Notes under the pieces: generated by a model
What the model was told of the DNA's origin: nothing
Databases searched by the model: none
What the model saw: the letters and a program-made list of their open reading frames with translations, nothing else
Assembly (NCBI GenBank): GCA_038228695.1
Contig: JBBRPA010000028.1
Location: forward strand, 1-48,050
Direction of reading: 5' to 3'
Length of the DNA: 48,050 nt
DNA from: DASVRZ01 sp038228695
Lineage (GTDB): Bacteria; Verrucomicrobiota; Verrucomicrobiia; Chthoniobacterales; DASVRZ01
In this document: piece after piece, positions 17,233 to 25,519 of the stretch
Position numbering within the stretch: the first letter of the stretch is position 1
How the letters are laid out: every line of letters begins with the position of its first letter
Translations under genes and position numbers: made by a program

Positions 17233-17276
17233 GGGTCTTAGGGGTCTTAGGGGTCTTAAGGGTCTTAGGGGTCTTA
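17233..17276. repeat. Five-unit 9-bp tandem repeat at the folD stop
   Basis: Five nearly perfect units of GGGTCTTA(G/A) read on the + strand. On the minus strand this is TAA-GAC-CCC repeated in the folD frame, so folD ends in five successive in-frame TAA codons. It may be replication slippage that duplicated the stop region. Confidence 0.9.
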
Positions 17277-18158
17277 TTTCTGAAACTGCTCCGCGGCCTG
17301 GATGGTGTTGGCGATGAGCAGCGCGATCGTCATCGGTCCGACCCCGCCGGGGACAGGCGTGATGGCCCGGCATTTCGGAGCGACTTCGGCAAAAGCGACG
17401 TCGCCGACGAGTCGGTAGCCTTTTTCGGCAGCCGGATCTTCCACCCGGTTGATGCCGACGTCGATGACGACCGCCCCTTCGCGAACGTGCTCGGCCTTGA
17501 GGAACTCCGGTTGCCCGATGGCGGCGATGAGGATGTCGGCGGACTGAGTGAGCGCGGCGAGATTTTTGGTTTTCGAATGGGCGACCGTGACGGTGGCGTC
17601 GCCTCCCGAGCCGCGTTGCATGAGGAGGAGGGCGAGCGGTTTGCCGACGATCATGCTGCGGCCGAGGATGACAACGTGCGCTCCGGCGGTCTCGATACCG
17701 CTTTCGAGGAGGAGTCGTTGGCAGCCGAGCGGGGTACAGGGAACGAATCCGCTGCGATCGCCGAGCGCGAGTTTGGCGACATTTTCCGGGTGGAACCCGT
17801 CCACGTCTTTGCGCGGGTCGATCGCGTGGACGACGGCGGCCTCGTCAATCTGCGGCGGCGGTGGCGATTGAACGAGGATGCCGTGAACGGCGGGGTCGGC
17901 GTTCAACGTTTCGACGAGGGCGATGAGGGTGTCTTGCGTAGTATCGGAGGGTAATTCGTGTCGGACGGAGTGCAGGCCGAGTTCCTGGCACATCCGATCC
18001 TTCGAGCGGACGTAAGCGCGGGAAGCAGGGTCGTTGCCAACAAGGATCACCGCCAGACCGGGCGTGATACCGATCGTTTTTAACTCGGCGACCCGGGAAC
18101 GGGATTGTTCGCGGATTCGCGCGGCGATCGCTTTGCCGTCGATGAGGGAATACGACAT
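17274..18158 (-). CDS. folD: Bifunctional methylenetetrahydrofolate dehydrogenase/cyclohydrolase FolD
   Basis: A 294-residue protein interconverting 5,10-methylene-, methenyl- and 10-formyl-tetrahydrofolate. Family motifs seen: A-V-I-L-V-G-N-D-P-A-S-R-A-Y-V-R-S-K (with the catalytic Lys), V-H-G-I-L-V-Q-S-P, P-R-K-D-V-D-G-F-H, V-I-L-G-R-S-M-I-V-G-K-P, and the C-terminal I-T-P-V-P-G-G-V-G-P-M-T. The length is normal. It starts 7 nt before the end of the upstream cyclic-nucleotide-binding gene on the same strand, so it probably belongs to an operon with that gene and lolD. The tail carries the tandem stop repeat. Confidence 0.96.
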   Translation of the reverse strand: MSYSLIDGKAIAARIREQSRSRVAELKTIGITPGLAVILVGNDPASRAYVRSKDRMCQELGLHSVRHELPSDTTQDTLIALVETLNADPAVHGILVQSPPPPQIDEAAVVHAIDPRKDVDGFHPENVAKLALGDRSGFVPCTPLGCQRLLLESGIETAGAHVVILGRSMIVGKPLALLLMQRGSGGDATVTVAHSKTKNLAALTQSADILIAAIGQPEFLKAEHVREGAVVIDVGINRVEDPAAEKGYRLVGDVAFAEVAPKCRAITPVPGGVGPMTIALLIANTIQAAEQFQK

Positions 18159-18165
18159 CGCGGAC

Positions 18166-18630
18166 TCAGCTCATCAAAAGGGAGTCGATGTATTTTTTGG
18201 TGCCCTGACGCAACCGGGACACGAGCACGCGACCGACCGCAACCAGCAGCTTAAACGAGGCGCTCGGATAAACGCCGGCGAGCGCACGAATGGTAGCTTG
18301 GGAGATCGAGAGCATCTCGACATCGCCTAAAGCGACGACATCCGCTGAGCGCGGGCCTTCATCGACCAAGGCCAGTTCACCGAAGAAATCTCCTGCCTTC
18401 AAAGTCGCTAGTTCGATCTCGCGACCTTCCGCCCGGTGGATCACTTTTACACTGCCGCTGACGATGACATACATGGACTCGCCCGGTTCATCCTGGCGGA
18501 CAATGTGCTGGCCTTCAGTGAAGCAGGCGCAATCGACCAGATCAGCGAAGGATTCCAGCTCCGTGTCGCTAAATTCATGGAATAAATGGAGCGCGCGGAT
18601 TTTTGTAACTGTGTTCGAAGATTCGCTCAT
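18166..18630 (-). CDS. Cyclic nucleotide-binding domain protein
   Basis: 154 residues forming a single CNB/CAP-type beta-roll: L-E-S-F-A-D-L-V-D-C at the start, G-E-S-M-Y-V-I-V-S-G-S-V-K-V-I, then the phosphate-binding cassette G-D-F-F-G-E-L-A-L-V-D-E-G-P-R-S-A-D-V and a C-terminal helix. No DNA-binding domain follows, so it is probably a sensory or regulatory subunit rather than a transcription factor. It overlaps the ABC ATPase gene at 18627-18630 (ATGA), so translation is coupled. The ligand (cAMP, c-di-GMP or none) cannot be told from the sequence. Confidence 0.85.
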   Translation of the reverse strand: MSESSNTVTKIRALHLFHEFSDTELESFADLVDCACFTEGQHIVRQDEPGESMYVIVSGSVKVIHRAEGREIELATLKAGDFFGELALVDEGPRSADVVALGDVEMLSISQATIRALAGVYPSASFKLLVAVGRVLVSRLRQGTKKYIDSLLMS

Positions 18631-19304
18631 GGGATGATTTTTCCGTCCCGCAAATGGATCCGGCGCGAGGCGGCGCGGGCGACCTCCTCACTGTGGGTGA
18701 CGATTACCATGGTGGCCATCCGCTGAGAAGCAATCTTTTCGAGAACTTCGATGATGACGCTGGCGTTACGACTGTCGAGATTGCCCGTCGGCTCATCGGC
18801 GAGAAGGAGTTTCGGACGGTGCACGAGGGCGCGAGCAAAAGCCGTCCGCTGCATTTCGCCACCGCTGAGTTGATGCGGAAAATGCCGGGCTCGGTCTTGC
18901 AATCCCACAATCGTGAGTGCGGCGACCGCCTGTTCCAGAGCCACCCGTCGATCCGTGCCTTGGAGAAGTAGCGGCAGCATGACGTTTTCTTCGACGCGCA
19001 TAGTTGGGAGCAGGTTAAAAAATTGGAAAACAATCCCGAGGGTGTCCCGCCGGTAACGGGTGAGTTCTTCCTCTGTGGCTTGGTGCAACGCTGTTCCTCC
19101 GACATGCAGTTCGCCGCTGGTTGGTTGATCGAGTCCGCCGAGCAAATGCATCAGGGTGCTTTTGCCGCAGCCGCTCTCGCCCGTGATGGCGACGAACTCG
19201 CCCTCGGCGATCTCGGCCGTGATTCCATCCAAAGCGTGAACCCGGCCCGCGCTTCCCTGTTGTTCCATCCCATAAATTTTTGTCACTTCCGCGAGCCGAA
19301 TCAT
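18627..19304 (-). CDS. ABC transporter ATPase, LolD/MacB type
   Basis: 225 residues with Walker A G-E-S-G-C-G-K-S-T, the signature L-S-G-G-E-M-Q-R-T, Walker B L-L-L-A-D-E-P-T-G-N-L and the switch His in V-T-H-S. The I-V-F-Q-F-F-N-L-L-P-T block is typical of the LolD/MacB/FtsE family, which powers lipoprotein release or peptide and lipid export. No matching permease gene is next to it, so its partner lies elsewhere. It is divergent from the RluA gene, with only about 26 bp between the starts. Confidence 0.85.
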   Translation of the reverse strand: MIRLAEVTKIYGMEQQGSAGRVHALDGITAEIAEGEFVAITGESGCGKSTLMHLLGGLDQPTSGELHVGGTALHQATEEELTRYRRDTLGIVFQFFNLLPTMRVEENVMLPLLLQGTDRRVALEQAVAALTIVGLQDRARHFPHQLSGGEMQRTAFARALVHRPKLLLADEPTGNLDSRNASVIIEVLEKIASQRMATMVIVTHSEEVARAASRRIHLRDGKIIP

Positions 19305-19330
19305 GCTTTCTCCGATAACATGTGGGTGTC

Positions 19331-20110
19331 ATGCGTCAATCCGGCGAACCAATTTTCATCAATCGCGATTTCCGGGTGATCGCTGAAAATTCCGATTGGC
19401 TGGTGGCAGACAAGCCGCCGCACTTGCTCGTTCATCCCACTGCGCCCGAGGGACCTTTTACGCTTTGGAATGGACTACGCGAGCTCCTCGCGTTCGAATT
19501 GGCCAATGGCGGTCAAATTTCCATCATCAATCGGCTCGACCGGGAAACCAGCGGGCTCGTCTTGATCGCGAAACACACGGCGTCCGCTCGGATCCTTGCC
19601 GGGGCGATGCAATCGGGCTCGATCGAAAAGGAATACCTCGCAATTTTGTGCGGTCATCCGGAGTGGTCGGAGGTCGTGGTGGACGCGCCGATCCTCCGTC
19701 AGGGTGCCGTCCAGCCCTCGGCGATTCATTTGCGGCAAATGGTTCACCCTGCCGGGGCGGTGGCGCGCACGAAGTTCTGCGTCGAGCAGCGCTTCCAAGC
19801 GTTTGGGCAGCGCCCCTTCACCCTTGTGCGAGCGCTGCCCCAAACTGGGCGGACCCATCAGATCCGGGTCCATGCGGCGCACCTTGGCTTTCCGCTTTTG
19901 GGAGACAAAATCTACGGACCAGACGAAACCTGTTATCTCGACTTCATCGCGGAGGGCTGGACGGACGCACTGGCTGGACGGTTGTTGCTGTCGCGACACG
20001 CGCTCCATTCTGCGCGGCTGGCCTTGCCGGAGCTGGGTCTGGGGTGGTCAAGTCCGTTGCCTGTGGACCTGCAAACGGTGATCGATTCCGTCGGTTGTTC
20101 ACAGCGTTAA
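19331..20110 (+). CDS. RluA-family pseudouridine synthase
   Basis: About 259 residues from ATG 19331; a GTG at 19322 is an alternative. The RluA catalytic motif appears as I-N-R-L-D-R-E-T-S-G-L-V-L, with the nucleophilic Asp in R-L-D. Other family blocks are V-A-D-K-P-P-H-L-L-V-H-P, K-E-Y-L-A-I-L-C-G and G-R-T-H-Q-I-R-V-H-A. It converts a uridine in rRNA or tRNA to pseudouridine; the position cannot be decided from sequence. There is no S4 domain. It stands alone as a single gene. Confidence 0.92.
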   Translation: MRQSGEPIFINRDFRVIAENSDWLVADKPPHLLVHPTAPEGPFTLWNGLRELLAFELANGGQISIINRLDRETSGLVLIAKHTASARILAGAMQSGSIEKEYLAILCGHPEWSEVVVDAPILRQGAVQPSAIHLRQMVHPAGAVARTKFCVEQRFQAFGQRPFTLVRALPQTGRTHQIRVHAAHLGFPLLGDKIYGPDETCYLDFIAEGWTDALAGRLLLSRHALHSARLALPELGLGWSSPLPVDLQTVIDSVGCSQR

Positions 20111-20153
20111 GAAGAAAGAATTATTTCCTCGAAGACGTTCTTCTTCTTCTTAA
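20107..20153. repeat. AT-rich inverted repeat after the RluA gene
   Basis: TTAAGAAGAA at 20107-20116 pairs with TTCTTCTTAA at 20144-20153, enclosing a 27-base loop right at the stop codon. It has low GC, so it would be a weak terminator. The 20154-20309 stretch after it shows no gene. Confidence 0.45.
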
Positions 20154-20309
20154 GAAAACCAACAACTTGACCCTTTTGCGTTCCACACCCTCTCAAAGAG
20201 TGGCCGTTCCACGTGTGAATTGGCAGTGAAGAACTTCGCGGCAAACTTTGAGTAACGCCCGGTAAGTTGTCGGCGAGCGTCTTTCTTCACCGTCGCTCAC
20301 CGCCGTTGG

Positions 20310-21596
20310 TTACTTGTTCACCGCTGATTCACAGGGAAAATCAGCTGCGGTTTCGATCAGTCCGGCATCCAGCAAACGACGGGCGGCAACCTCCAGATCG
20401 GCGAGCGAAATACCCGAACGTGCGGCGATGTCGTCCAACGAATTGGTCCCGTCGGAGAGGTTGAGGATCCAAAGAAAGGTAAGATTTTCTGCGGGGTTCG
20501 CTGCGTAAAGACCGCGCTTGCCGAGCTGAGGTTCGCCGAAGGGGAAGCGATTCCGGAAGGTTTGTCGCGCACCCAGTGCGGTGATGACGGAGCCCACCAG
20601 TTCGGTGGATTCTTCGAGTGCCTCGGCTTGCAGGAAATGCAGGTTATCAAGCGAGGTATGATATTCCGGATAGGTGCCGTAGGGCGCGCGGGTTAGACAA
20701 CCGGCGTCGAGCAGGATTCCTGGGGAATTGTATTGGCGTTCGTCGTAACCATACGGGACGAAAGGCTCGATCTGGTAGCGGGACCCGGATGTCTGAAGAA
20801 CGTGCGCCGTGACGCGGTCGATCGCGGCATTTCCAGACCGCGATTGCTTGTAGTGGAAGGTGTTGCCAACACCTAGTCCGGTGAGCACAAGGGCATGGTG
20901 GATGGAGGAAAGCTTGGTCTGATTGCGGGCCAGCCAAGTGATTGCGCCGATCGTTCCCGGAACGAAAACAAAGCGCACGGAATAATTTGGGGGAGTGGCT
21001 AGAAGACGGCGTGCTGTTTCTAGCGCAACCACGATGCCGGACAGATTGTCGTTAGCAAGTGAGGGATGGCAAATATGGGTCGAGATAAGAATTTCATCCT
21101 GCACTCTTCCCGGAATTAAGAGCTCGCCGTAGTTAAAGACGCCGGCTGTTAGTTCGGTGTCGATGGAGACTTCGTATTCGCTTTCAGTTAGACTCGCGCG
21201 CTGATTTTCGGTGAGACAAAATCCCCACTCTTTTCGGTAGTAGCTAGTTCGGTAGGGAATTGCATCGGGCTGATCGGGTAACGAGAAAAGATGCGCGTCG
21301 AGGTCTGCGCGACTAACGATTCCACAGAAGGGCTCACTGTAGTTCAGCAAATGCAGGTTGTGATTTTTGAAGTCAACCAATCGGTTGCCTTTGCGATCTG
21401 CCAGCCAAGCTTCACGCACGGTCCACTCGTTAGGAACCACCCAATCGAAAACGGGCGTGCCGCTAGGAACCGATTCGACTGTGAGTGGAATCGTCTCTTG
21501 GAGAATGGCTAAGGTTTCGCGGACACCGGGTCCAGTGATGCTGCGGCAGATCGGATAAAGCCGCGCGGCCAACTTATGCAATTCAAGGCCGTTCAT
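20310..21596 (-). CDS. DUF4910 zinc-aminopeptidase-like protein
   Basis: About 428 residues from ATG 21596, chosen because it forms an ATGA overlap with the upstream RfbC-like gene. The longer frame to 21701 has no support. It matches the DUF4910/DUF2172 pair seen in sugar clusters: an N-terminal L-Y-P-I-C-R-S-I-T-G-P-G, then I-S-T-H-I-C-H-P-S-L-A-N-D-N-L-S, which resembles the metal site of M28 peptidases, and Y-D-E-R-Q-Y and E-Y-H-T-S-L-D-N. These residues look like a dinuclear zinc centre. The C-terminus has a winged-helix-like segment (S-L-D-D-I-A-A-R-S-G-I-S). The role in polysaccharide or glycan metabolism is inferred from its neighbours. Confidence 0.75.
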   Translation of the reverse strand: MNGLELHKLAARLYPICRSITGPGVRETLAILQETIPLTVESVPSGTPVFDWVVPNEWTVREAWLADRKGNRLVDFKNHNLHLLNYSEPFCGIVSRADLDAHLFSLPDQPDAIPYRTSYYRKEWGFCLTENQRASLTESEYEVSIDTELTAGVFNYGELLIPGRVQDEILISTHICHPSLANDNLSGIVVALETARRLLATPPNYSVRFVFVPGTIGAITWLARNQTKLSSIHHALVLTGLGVGNTFHYKQSRSGNAAIDRVTAHVLQTSGSRYQIEPFVPYGYDERQYNSPGILLDAGCLTRAPYGTYPEYHTSLDNLHFLQAEALEESTELVGSVITALGARQTFRNRFPFGEPQLGKRGLYAANPAENLTFLWILNLSDGTNSLDDIAARSGISLADLEVAARRLLDAGLIETAADFPCESAVNK

Positions 21597-22141
21597 AGCG
21601 GTGCTAACATGGACTCGTGGAACAGCGTGGCAGCCGCATCTTTCGTACTGAGAGTGGGATTGGCAATCGGCCAAGGAATGGCGAATTGCGGATCGTTCCA
21701 AGCAAAGCCCCGTGCGGCAGGCGCATGAAACGGAAGGTTCATCTGGTAGCTAACCTCCGTGTCGTCTTCCAGAGTTTGAAATCCGTGGGCAAACCCGGCG
21801 GGAACATAAAGGATCGCCGGTTGCCGCGCCGTGAGGATTACCGCATAACTAGCTAGAAAGGTCGGTGAGGTTGCGCGGAGATCGATAATCACATCGTGGA
21901 TCGATCCCGCGGTAACGCGAACGAGTTTTATTTCCGCATAAGGTTCCACCTGCCAATGCATTCCACGAAGTGTGCCGCGCCGGAAATTCCGGGACATGCT
22001 AGATTGATCGAGAAACGTTTCTAATCCGTGTTCGCTGAATGTCTCCCGATCGATTAGTCGGGTGAAAAATCCCCGCTCATCCGCGATGGGCTCCGCTTCG
22101 ATCAGCCACGCGCCCGCGAGAGGCAACGGCGTAAATTTCAT
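21593..22141 (-). CDS. dTDP-4-dehydrorhamnose 3,5-epimerase-like protein (RfbC family)
   Basis: 182 residues with the RmlC-like cupin: D-E-R-G-F-F-T-R near the start, G-T-L-R-G-M-H-W-Q containing the conserved active-site His, V-T-A-G-S-I-H-D-V-I-I-D-L-R, and G-F-A-H-G-F-Q-T-L-E-D-D-T-E-V. RfbC enzymes epimerise dTDP-4-keto-6-deoxyglucose towards rhamnose; many relatives act on other nucleotide sugars. It overlaps both neighbours by ATGA (22138-22141 and 21593-21596), showing tight coupling. Confidence 0.85.
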   Translation of the reverse strand: MKFTPLPLAGAWLIEAEPIADERGFFTRLIDRETFSEHGLETFLDQSSMSRNFRRGTLRGMHWQVEPYAEIKLVRVTAGSIHDVIIDLRATSPTFLASYAVILTARQPAILYVPAGFAHGFQTLEDDTEVSYQMNLPFHAPAARGFAWNDPQFAIPWPIANPTLSTKDAAATLFHESMLAPL

Positions 22142-23175
22142 TGGGACGCAACCGGTGTGCGCCAGAAAAAATCGGCGTCGATGCGACCTTCACGAATCAG
22201 TTTTTCGAGCGCTTTCAAACGAGTGAACGGCGCGGCTTGGAAAAGCTCCGTGGTCAAAGGAATGGCATCAAACAACTCGCGCAATTGCCGAGCTCCACGA
22301 GCGGCGTCCCACTCGCAAACGTAGTCGGGAAAGCGATTGTGAATTTTGTCGAAGGAAACGCGGTAGCTCCGGTTGTCGCTCGGCTGCGCTCCGAAGGTGA
22401 GCGTGCAATCGGGGTATTCTGCAGCGACGAATTGCGCGATTTCGCGGACCTGATAATTGTGGTTCGTATCGCCGACGTTGAAGATTTCGTTATGGATCTG
22501 ACTAACTTCCGCATTGAGAACGGTTTCGATTGCACTGGCGATGTCTTGCGCGTGAACCAGCGGTCGCCAAGGTGTGCCGTCGCTCATCATCGCAATCGTT
22601 TTGGTGGTGTGGGCGAGTCCAGAAAGATTGTTCAGGACGATGTCGAAACGCATCCGTTGCGAGGCTCCGAAGGCGGTTGCGTTGCGCATGAAAACGGGGG
22701 AGAAATTTCCGTCAGCGAGCGGGCTCACATCGCGTTCGACAAAGGTTTTGCAGATGGCGTAAGCGGTTTGCGGGTTGGTCGGCGATTCCTCGGTTACAAA
22801 GTCGCCGGTTCCGATTCCGTAAACGCTGCAGGACGACATGTAGATAAAGCGCGAGACGCCTGCTGCTTTGGCGAGGGTGGCGAGACGGACAGAAGCTAGG
22901 TGGTTGATCTGATAGGTGATATCAGGTGCTAGTTCGCCGGTGGGATCATTGGAAAGCTCGGCCATGTGAACGATGGCGTCGTGTCCCTCTAGGTCGGAAG
23001 ATTCGATTTCGCGAATGTCCTTTTGGAGGGTGGTAATATTAGAATTTTCCCCGTAGAGAAGTCCGTCGGCATAGAAGCCGGTGTCCACGCAGGTGAGTTG
23101 GTGGCCGGAGGCGAGGAGGCGAGGAGCTAGCACTGAGCCGAGATAGCCTTGCGTGCCGGTGACGAGTATTTTCAT
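22138..23175 (-). CDS. NAD-dependent nucleotide-sugar epimerase/dehydratase
   Basis: 345 residues from ATG 23175; the much longer frame to 23601 is spurious. It is a short-chain dehydrogenase-type sugar enzyme: V-T-G-T-Q-G-Y-L-G binds NAD, Y-M-S-S-C-S-V-Y-G carries the catalytic Ser/Thr region, and Y-A-I-C-K is the YxxxK catalytic pair. The substrate is probably a nucleotide sugar. With the RfbC-like, DUF4910 and GT2 genes it forms a four-gene sugar/polysaccharide operon. There is no start overlap with GT2: the gap is 5 bp. Confidence 0.88.
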   Translation of the reverse strand: MKILVTGTQGYLGSVLAPRLLASGHQLTCVDTGFYADGLLYGENSNITTLQKDIREIESSDLEGHDAIVHMAELSNDPTGELAPDITYQINHLASVRLATLAKAAGVSRFIYMSSCSVYGIGTGDFVTEESPTNPQTAYAICKTFVERDVSPLADGNFSPVFMRNATAFGASQRMRFDIVLNNLSGLAHTTKTIAMMSDGTPWRPLVHAQDIASAIETVLNAEVSQIHNEIFNVGDTNHNYQVREIAQFVAAEYPDCTLTFGAQPSDNRSYRVSFDKIHNRFPDYVCEWDAARGARQLRELFDAIPLTTELFQAAPFTRLKALEKLIREGRIDADFFWRTPVASQ

Positions 23176-23180
23176 GAGAG

Positions 23181-24161
23181 TTATTTGAAGCGAATGCGCT
23201 GAGGAAGATGCTCGGTCAGGAAGCTTGGAAAGAAGGTGGCGAGAAAGGTGAGCCAGAGGCGAATGCTTGCGTGGACTTTTAGACCTTCGCGAAGGTACCC
23301 ACGCGCTCGCACACGGTCGCCGGAGCGGAGCAGAGAAACAGCTGCGTCGCGGTAGTGATCGGCGTAGCGCGGCATGAAGTAGTGTTTGAGTTCCTGCACT
23401 CTTCCGTCTTCGAGAATGCGTTGGTAGATAGTGATATAGCCATCGTTCACCCGGACCCTCTCGCGGGTGCTTTCGGAGTTTCCGTGATGGCGGTAATAGG
23501 TGAGTTTCTCGTTTACGTAATAGCAGGCCGCCCCATCGCGGCAGGCGAGATACGCCAACCAGTAATCGTAAACCGACGGGAGGTTGGCGAAGTCGTCCCA
23601 CGGGATGGCGCTTTTGCGGAAAACGGTGGCCATGGCGATAGGCACAGCGAGATCGACGAGCGCGAGTTTTTTGAAAGGCTTGTGCAGCCCGGCTTTGATC
23701 TTGGTGCGTGTGTAGAGTCGGCTGTTGCGGAGCGTCGCCTTGGCGTCCTCTTCTCCAGTGGGATCAATGATGGAATGGTCGGAGAACGCGAGCACTGCCT
23801 CTGGATGGGCTTCAAGAGCGGCGACCATTTTTTCGATGAAGGTCGGTTTCCAGAGATCGTCGTCATGGAGGTTGGTGAGATATTTTCCCTGCGCGGCTTG
23901 GAAACCGAGTTGGGCGTTTGCGGTCATGCCGATATTGCTGGGTCGGCGGATGTGCTGGATGCGCGGATCGTTAAAGCTTTCGATAGTGTCGGTCGTAGGC
24001 AACTCGCTGGCGTTGTCACAAATGAGGATCTCGAGGTTGTGATAGGTCTGCGAGAGGGCGCTTCCGATGGCCTCCCGGAGGAGTTCCGGACGGTTGTAGG
24101 TCAGGAGAACAACCGTAACCAATGGTGGTGCGGCGCTGGGATCTGTGACTTCGAGCGACAT
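23181..24161 (-). CDS. Family 2 glycosyltransferase
   Basis: 326 residues with the GT-A fold: V-T-V-V-L-L-T-Y-N-R-P-E-L-L-R-E-A-I-G-S-A, E-I-L-I-C-D-N-A-S, then the acidic motif N-L-H-D-D-D-L-W, which binds nucleotide-sugar and metal. The C-terminal part has a hydrophobic segment near L-W-L-T-F-L-A-T-F-F. It probably adds a sugar to a surface polysaccharide. It is the first gene of the operon running down to the DUF4910 gene. Confidence 0.9.
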   Translation of the reverse strand: MSLEVTDPSAAPPLVTVVLLTYNRPELLREAIGSALSQTYHNLEILICDNASELPTTDTIESFNDPRIQHIRRPSNIGMTANAQLGFQAAQGKYLTNLHDDDLWKPTFIEKMVAALEAHPEAVLAFSDHSIIDPTGEEDAKATLRNSRLYTRTKIKAGLHKPFKKLALVDLAVPIAMATVFRKSAIPWDDFANLPSVYDYWLAYLACRDGAACYYVNEKLTYYRHHGNSESTRERVRVNDGYITIYQRILEDGRVQELKHYFMPRYADHYRDAAVSLLRSGDRVRARGYLREGLKVHASIRLWLTFLATFFPSFLTEHLPQRIRFK

Positions 24162-24220
24162 CTGTGAATACGGGCCATCGCCCGCGTTTCTATTAGCAAG
24201 TCGCGTGCTAAGAAGAAAGA

Positions 24221-25486
24221 TTAAACGAGGGCCAGACTCGGTTGCTCTAGATACCGCCGGAGTTCAACGAGGAATGCGGCGCCAACTGCCCCGTCAACAA
24301 CGCGATGGTCTCCGCTGAAGCCAATCGTCATGCGGTCGCCTGCGACAATTTCGCCCTTTGCGTTGACGATCGGCTTTTTGACGATGGAGCCGATTGCGAG
24401 AATGACAGCCTGCGGAGGATTAATGATCGCGTAGAAGCTCTCGATTCCGAACGGTCCAAGGCTTGAAACGGTGATCGTCCCGCCTTGGTATTCTTCGGGC
24501 TTGAGTTTTTTCGACCGGGCGCGGCTGGCGAGGTCTTTCATTTCTGCGCTGATTTGAGAAAGGGTCTTGGCTTGCGCGTTGCGGACGACGGGGGTAATCA
24601 AGCCGTCCTCGATGGCGACAGCGACCGAGATATCGACGCTGCCGTATTCGACGATGGCGTCGCCGGCCCATGCGGCGTTGACTTTCGGGACGCGGAGCAC
24701 TGCCGCGGCGACGGCTTTGAGGACGAAATCGTTGATCGTGAGCTTGGCTTGGCCGGCGGCTTCGAGTGCGGTGTTGAGGTTGGCCCGGAGTTGGAGGATC
24801 GGAGTGGCGTCCACTTCCATCCCAAGGTAGAAATGCGGAACGGTCGTTTTGCTCGTCACAAGGCGCTCGGCAATGACTTTGCGCATGCCGCTCAATGGCA
24901 CCCGGGTAGATTCGCCTGGAGGCAGAACGGGAATCGCGACGGTTTTTGCGACCGGCTTGGTTTCCGGTGAAGCGGATTTTCCGCCGACTGCGTCGAGGAC
25001 GTCTTTTTCGACGATTCGCCCGCCGGGGCCGGAACCGGTAACAGTAGAGAGATCAATGCCTTTTTCTTGCGCGACTTTTTTGGCGAGCGGAGAGATTTTT
25101 TTGCGATCGGCGGAGCCATTTGCGGTCGGGGCTTTCGCAGGCTCCGGCGGTTCGTTGGTGGGGGCCGCGGCGGTGGCTTCGGGTTTCGACAGAGCTTTGT
25201 CTTCGGTTTTGGGTGGGGCCTTTTCCCCTTGCGCGGGTGCGGTTTCTCCGGCTCCGAGAAGCACGGCAATTTTCTCGCCGACGGAGGCTTTGCCGCCCTC
25301 GTTGACATAAATCTCGCCCAGAGTGCCGTTTTCGAAAGCCTCCATTTCCATGGTTGCCTTGTCGGTTTCCACCTCGGCGAGTACGTCTCCAATCTCAATT
25401 TTTTCGCCTACTTTTCGCAACCATTTGAGAAGGGTTCCCTCGGTCATGGTGTCGCTCAGTTTGGGCATTTCAATATAAGTCGGCAT
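24221..25486 (-). CDS. pdhC: Pyruvate dehydrogenase E2, dihydrolipoyl acetyltransferase
   Basis: 421 residues in the classic E2 order. One lipoyl domain holds the modified lysine at K43 in E-V-E-T-D-K-A-T-M-E. An Ala/Pro/Glu-rich linker follows, then a peripheral-subunit-binding domain near residues 130-165 (K-K-I-S-P-L-A-K-K-V-A-Q-E, G-P-G-G-R-I-V-E-K-D-V), then the catalytic domain with D-H-R-V-V-D-G close to the C-terminus. It transfers acetyl groups from pyruvate to CoA. It follows E1-beta on the same strand with about 33 bp between. No E3 (lpdA) is in the window. Confidence 0.95.
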   Translation of the reverse strand: MPTYIEMPKLSDTMTEGTLLKWLRKVGEKIEIGDVLAEVETDKATMEMEAFENGTLGEIYVNEGGKASVGEKIAVLLGAGETAPAQGEKAPPKTEDKALSKPEATAAAPTNEPPEPAKAPTANGSADRKKISPLAKKVAQEKGIDLSTVTGSGPGGRIVEKDVLDAVGGKSASPETKPVAKTVAIPVLPPGESTRVPLSGMRKVIAERLVTSKTTVPHFYLGMEVDATPILQLRANLNTALEAAGQAKLTINDFVLKAVAAAVLRVPKVNAAWAGDAIVEYGSVDISVAVAIEDGLITPVVRNAQAKTLSQISAEMKDLASRARSKKLKPEEYQGGTITVSSLGPFGIESFYAIINPPQAVILAIGSIVKKPIVNAKGEIVAGDRMTIGFSGDHRVVDGAVGAAFLVELRRYLEQPSLALV

Positions 25487-25519
25487 AAAATCAGTGGGGC
25501 GTGGGGTGCGGAAGGAGGC

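Noticed and set aside
17224..17373. Extended DUF192 reading frame with an R-P-L-R repeat
   Set aside because: It translates the 9-bp tandem repeat and folD in the wrong frame; the lipoprotein signal starts at 17223.
20206..20221. Third parS-like sequence, CGTTCCACGTGTGAAT
   Set aside because: Only the left half matches; the right half diverges at several bases, so it is not a palindrome like the two mnmG sites.
23176..23601. N-terminal extension of the NAD-dependent epimerase
   Set aside because: It is an out-of-frame reading of the GT2 gene; the epimerase NAD motif follows immediately after ATG 23175.
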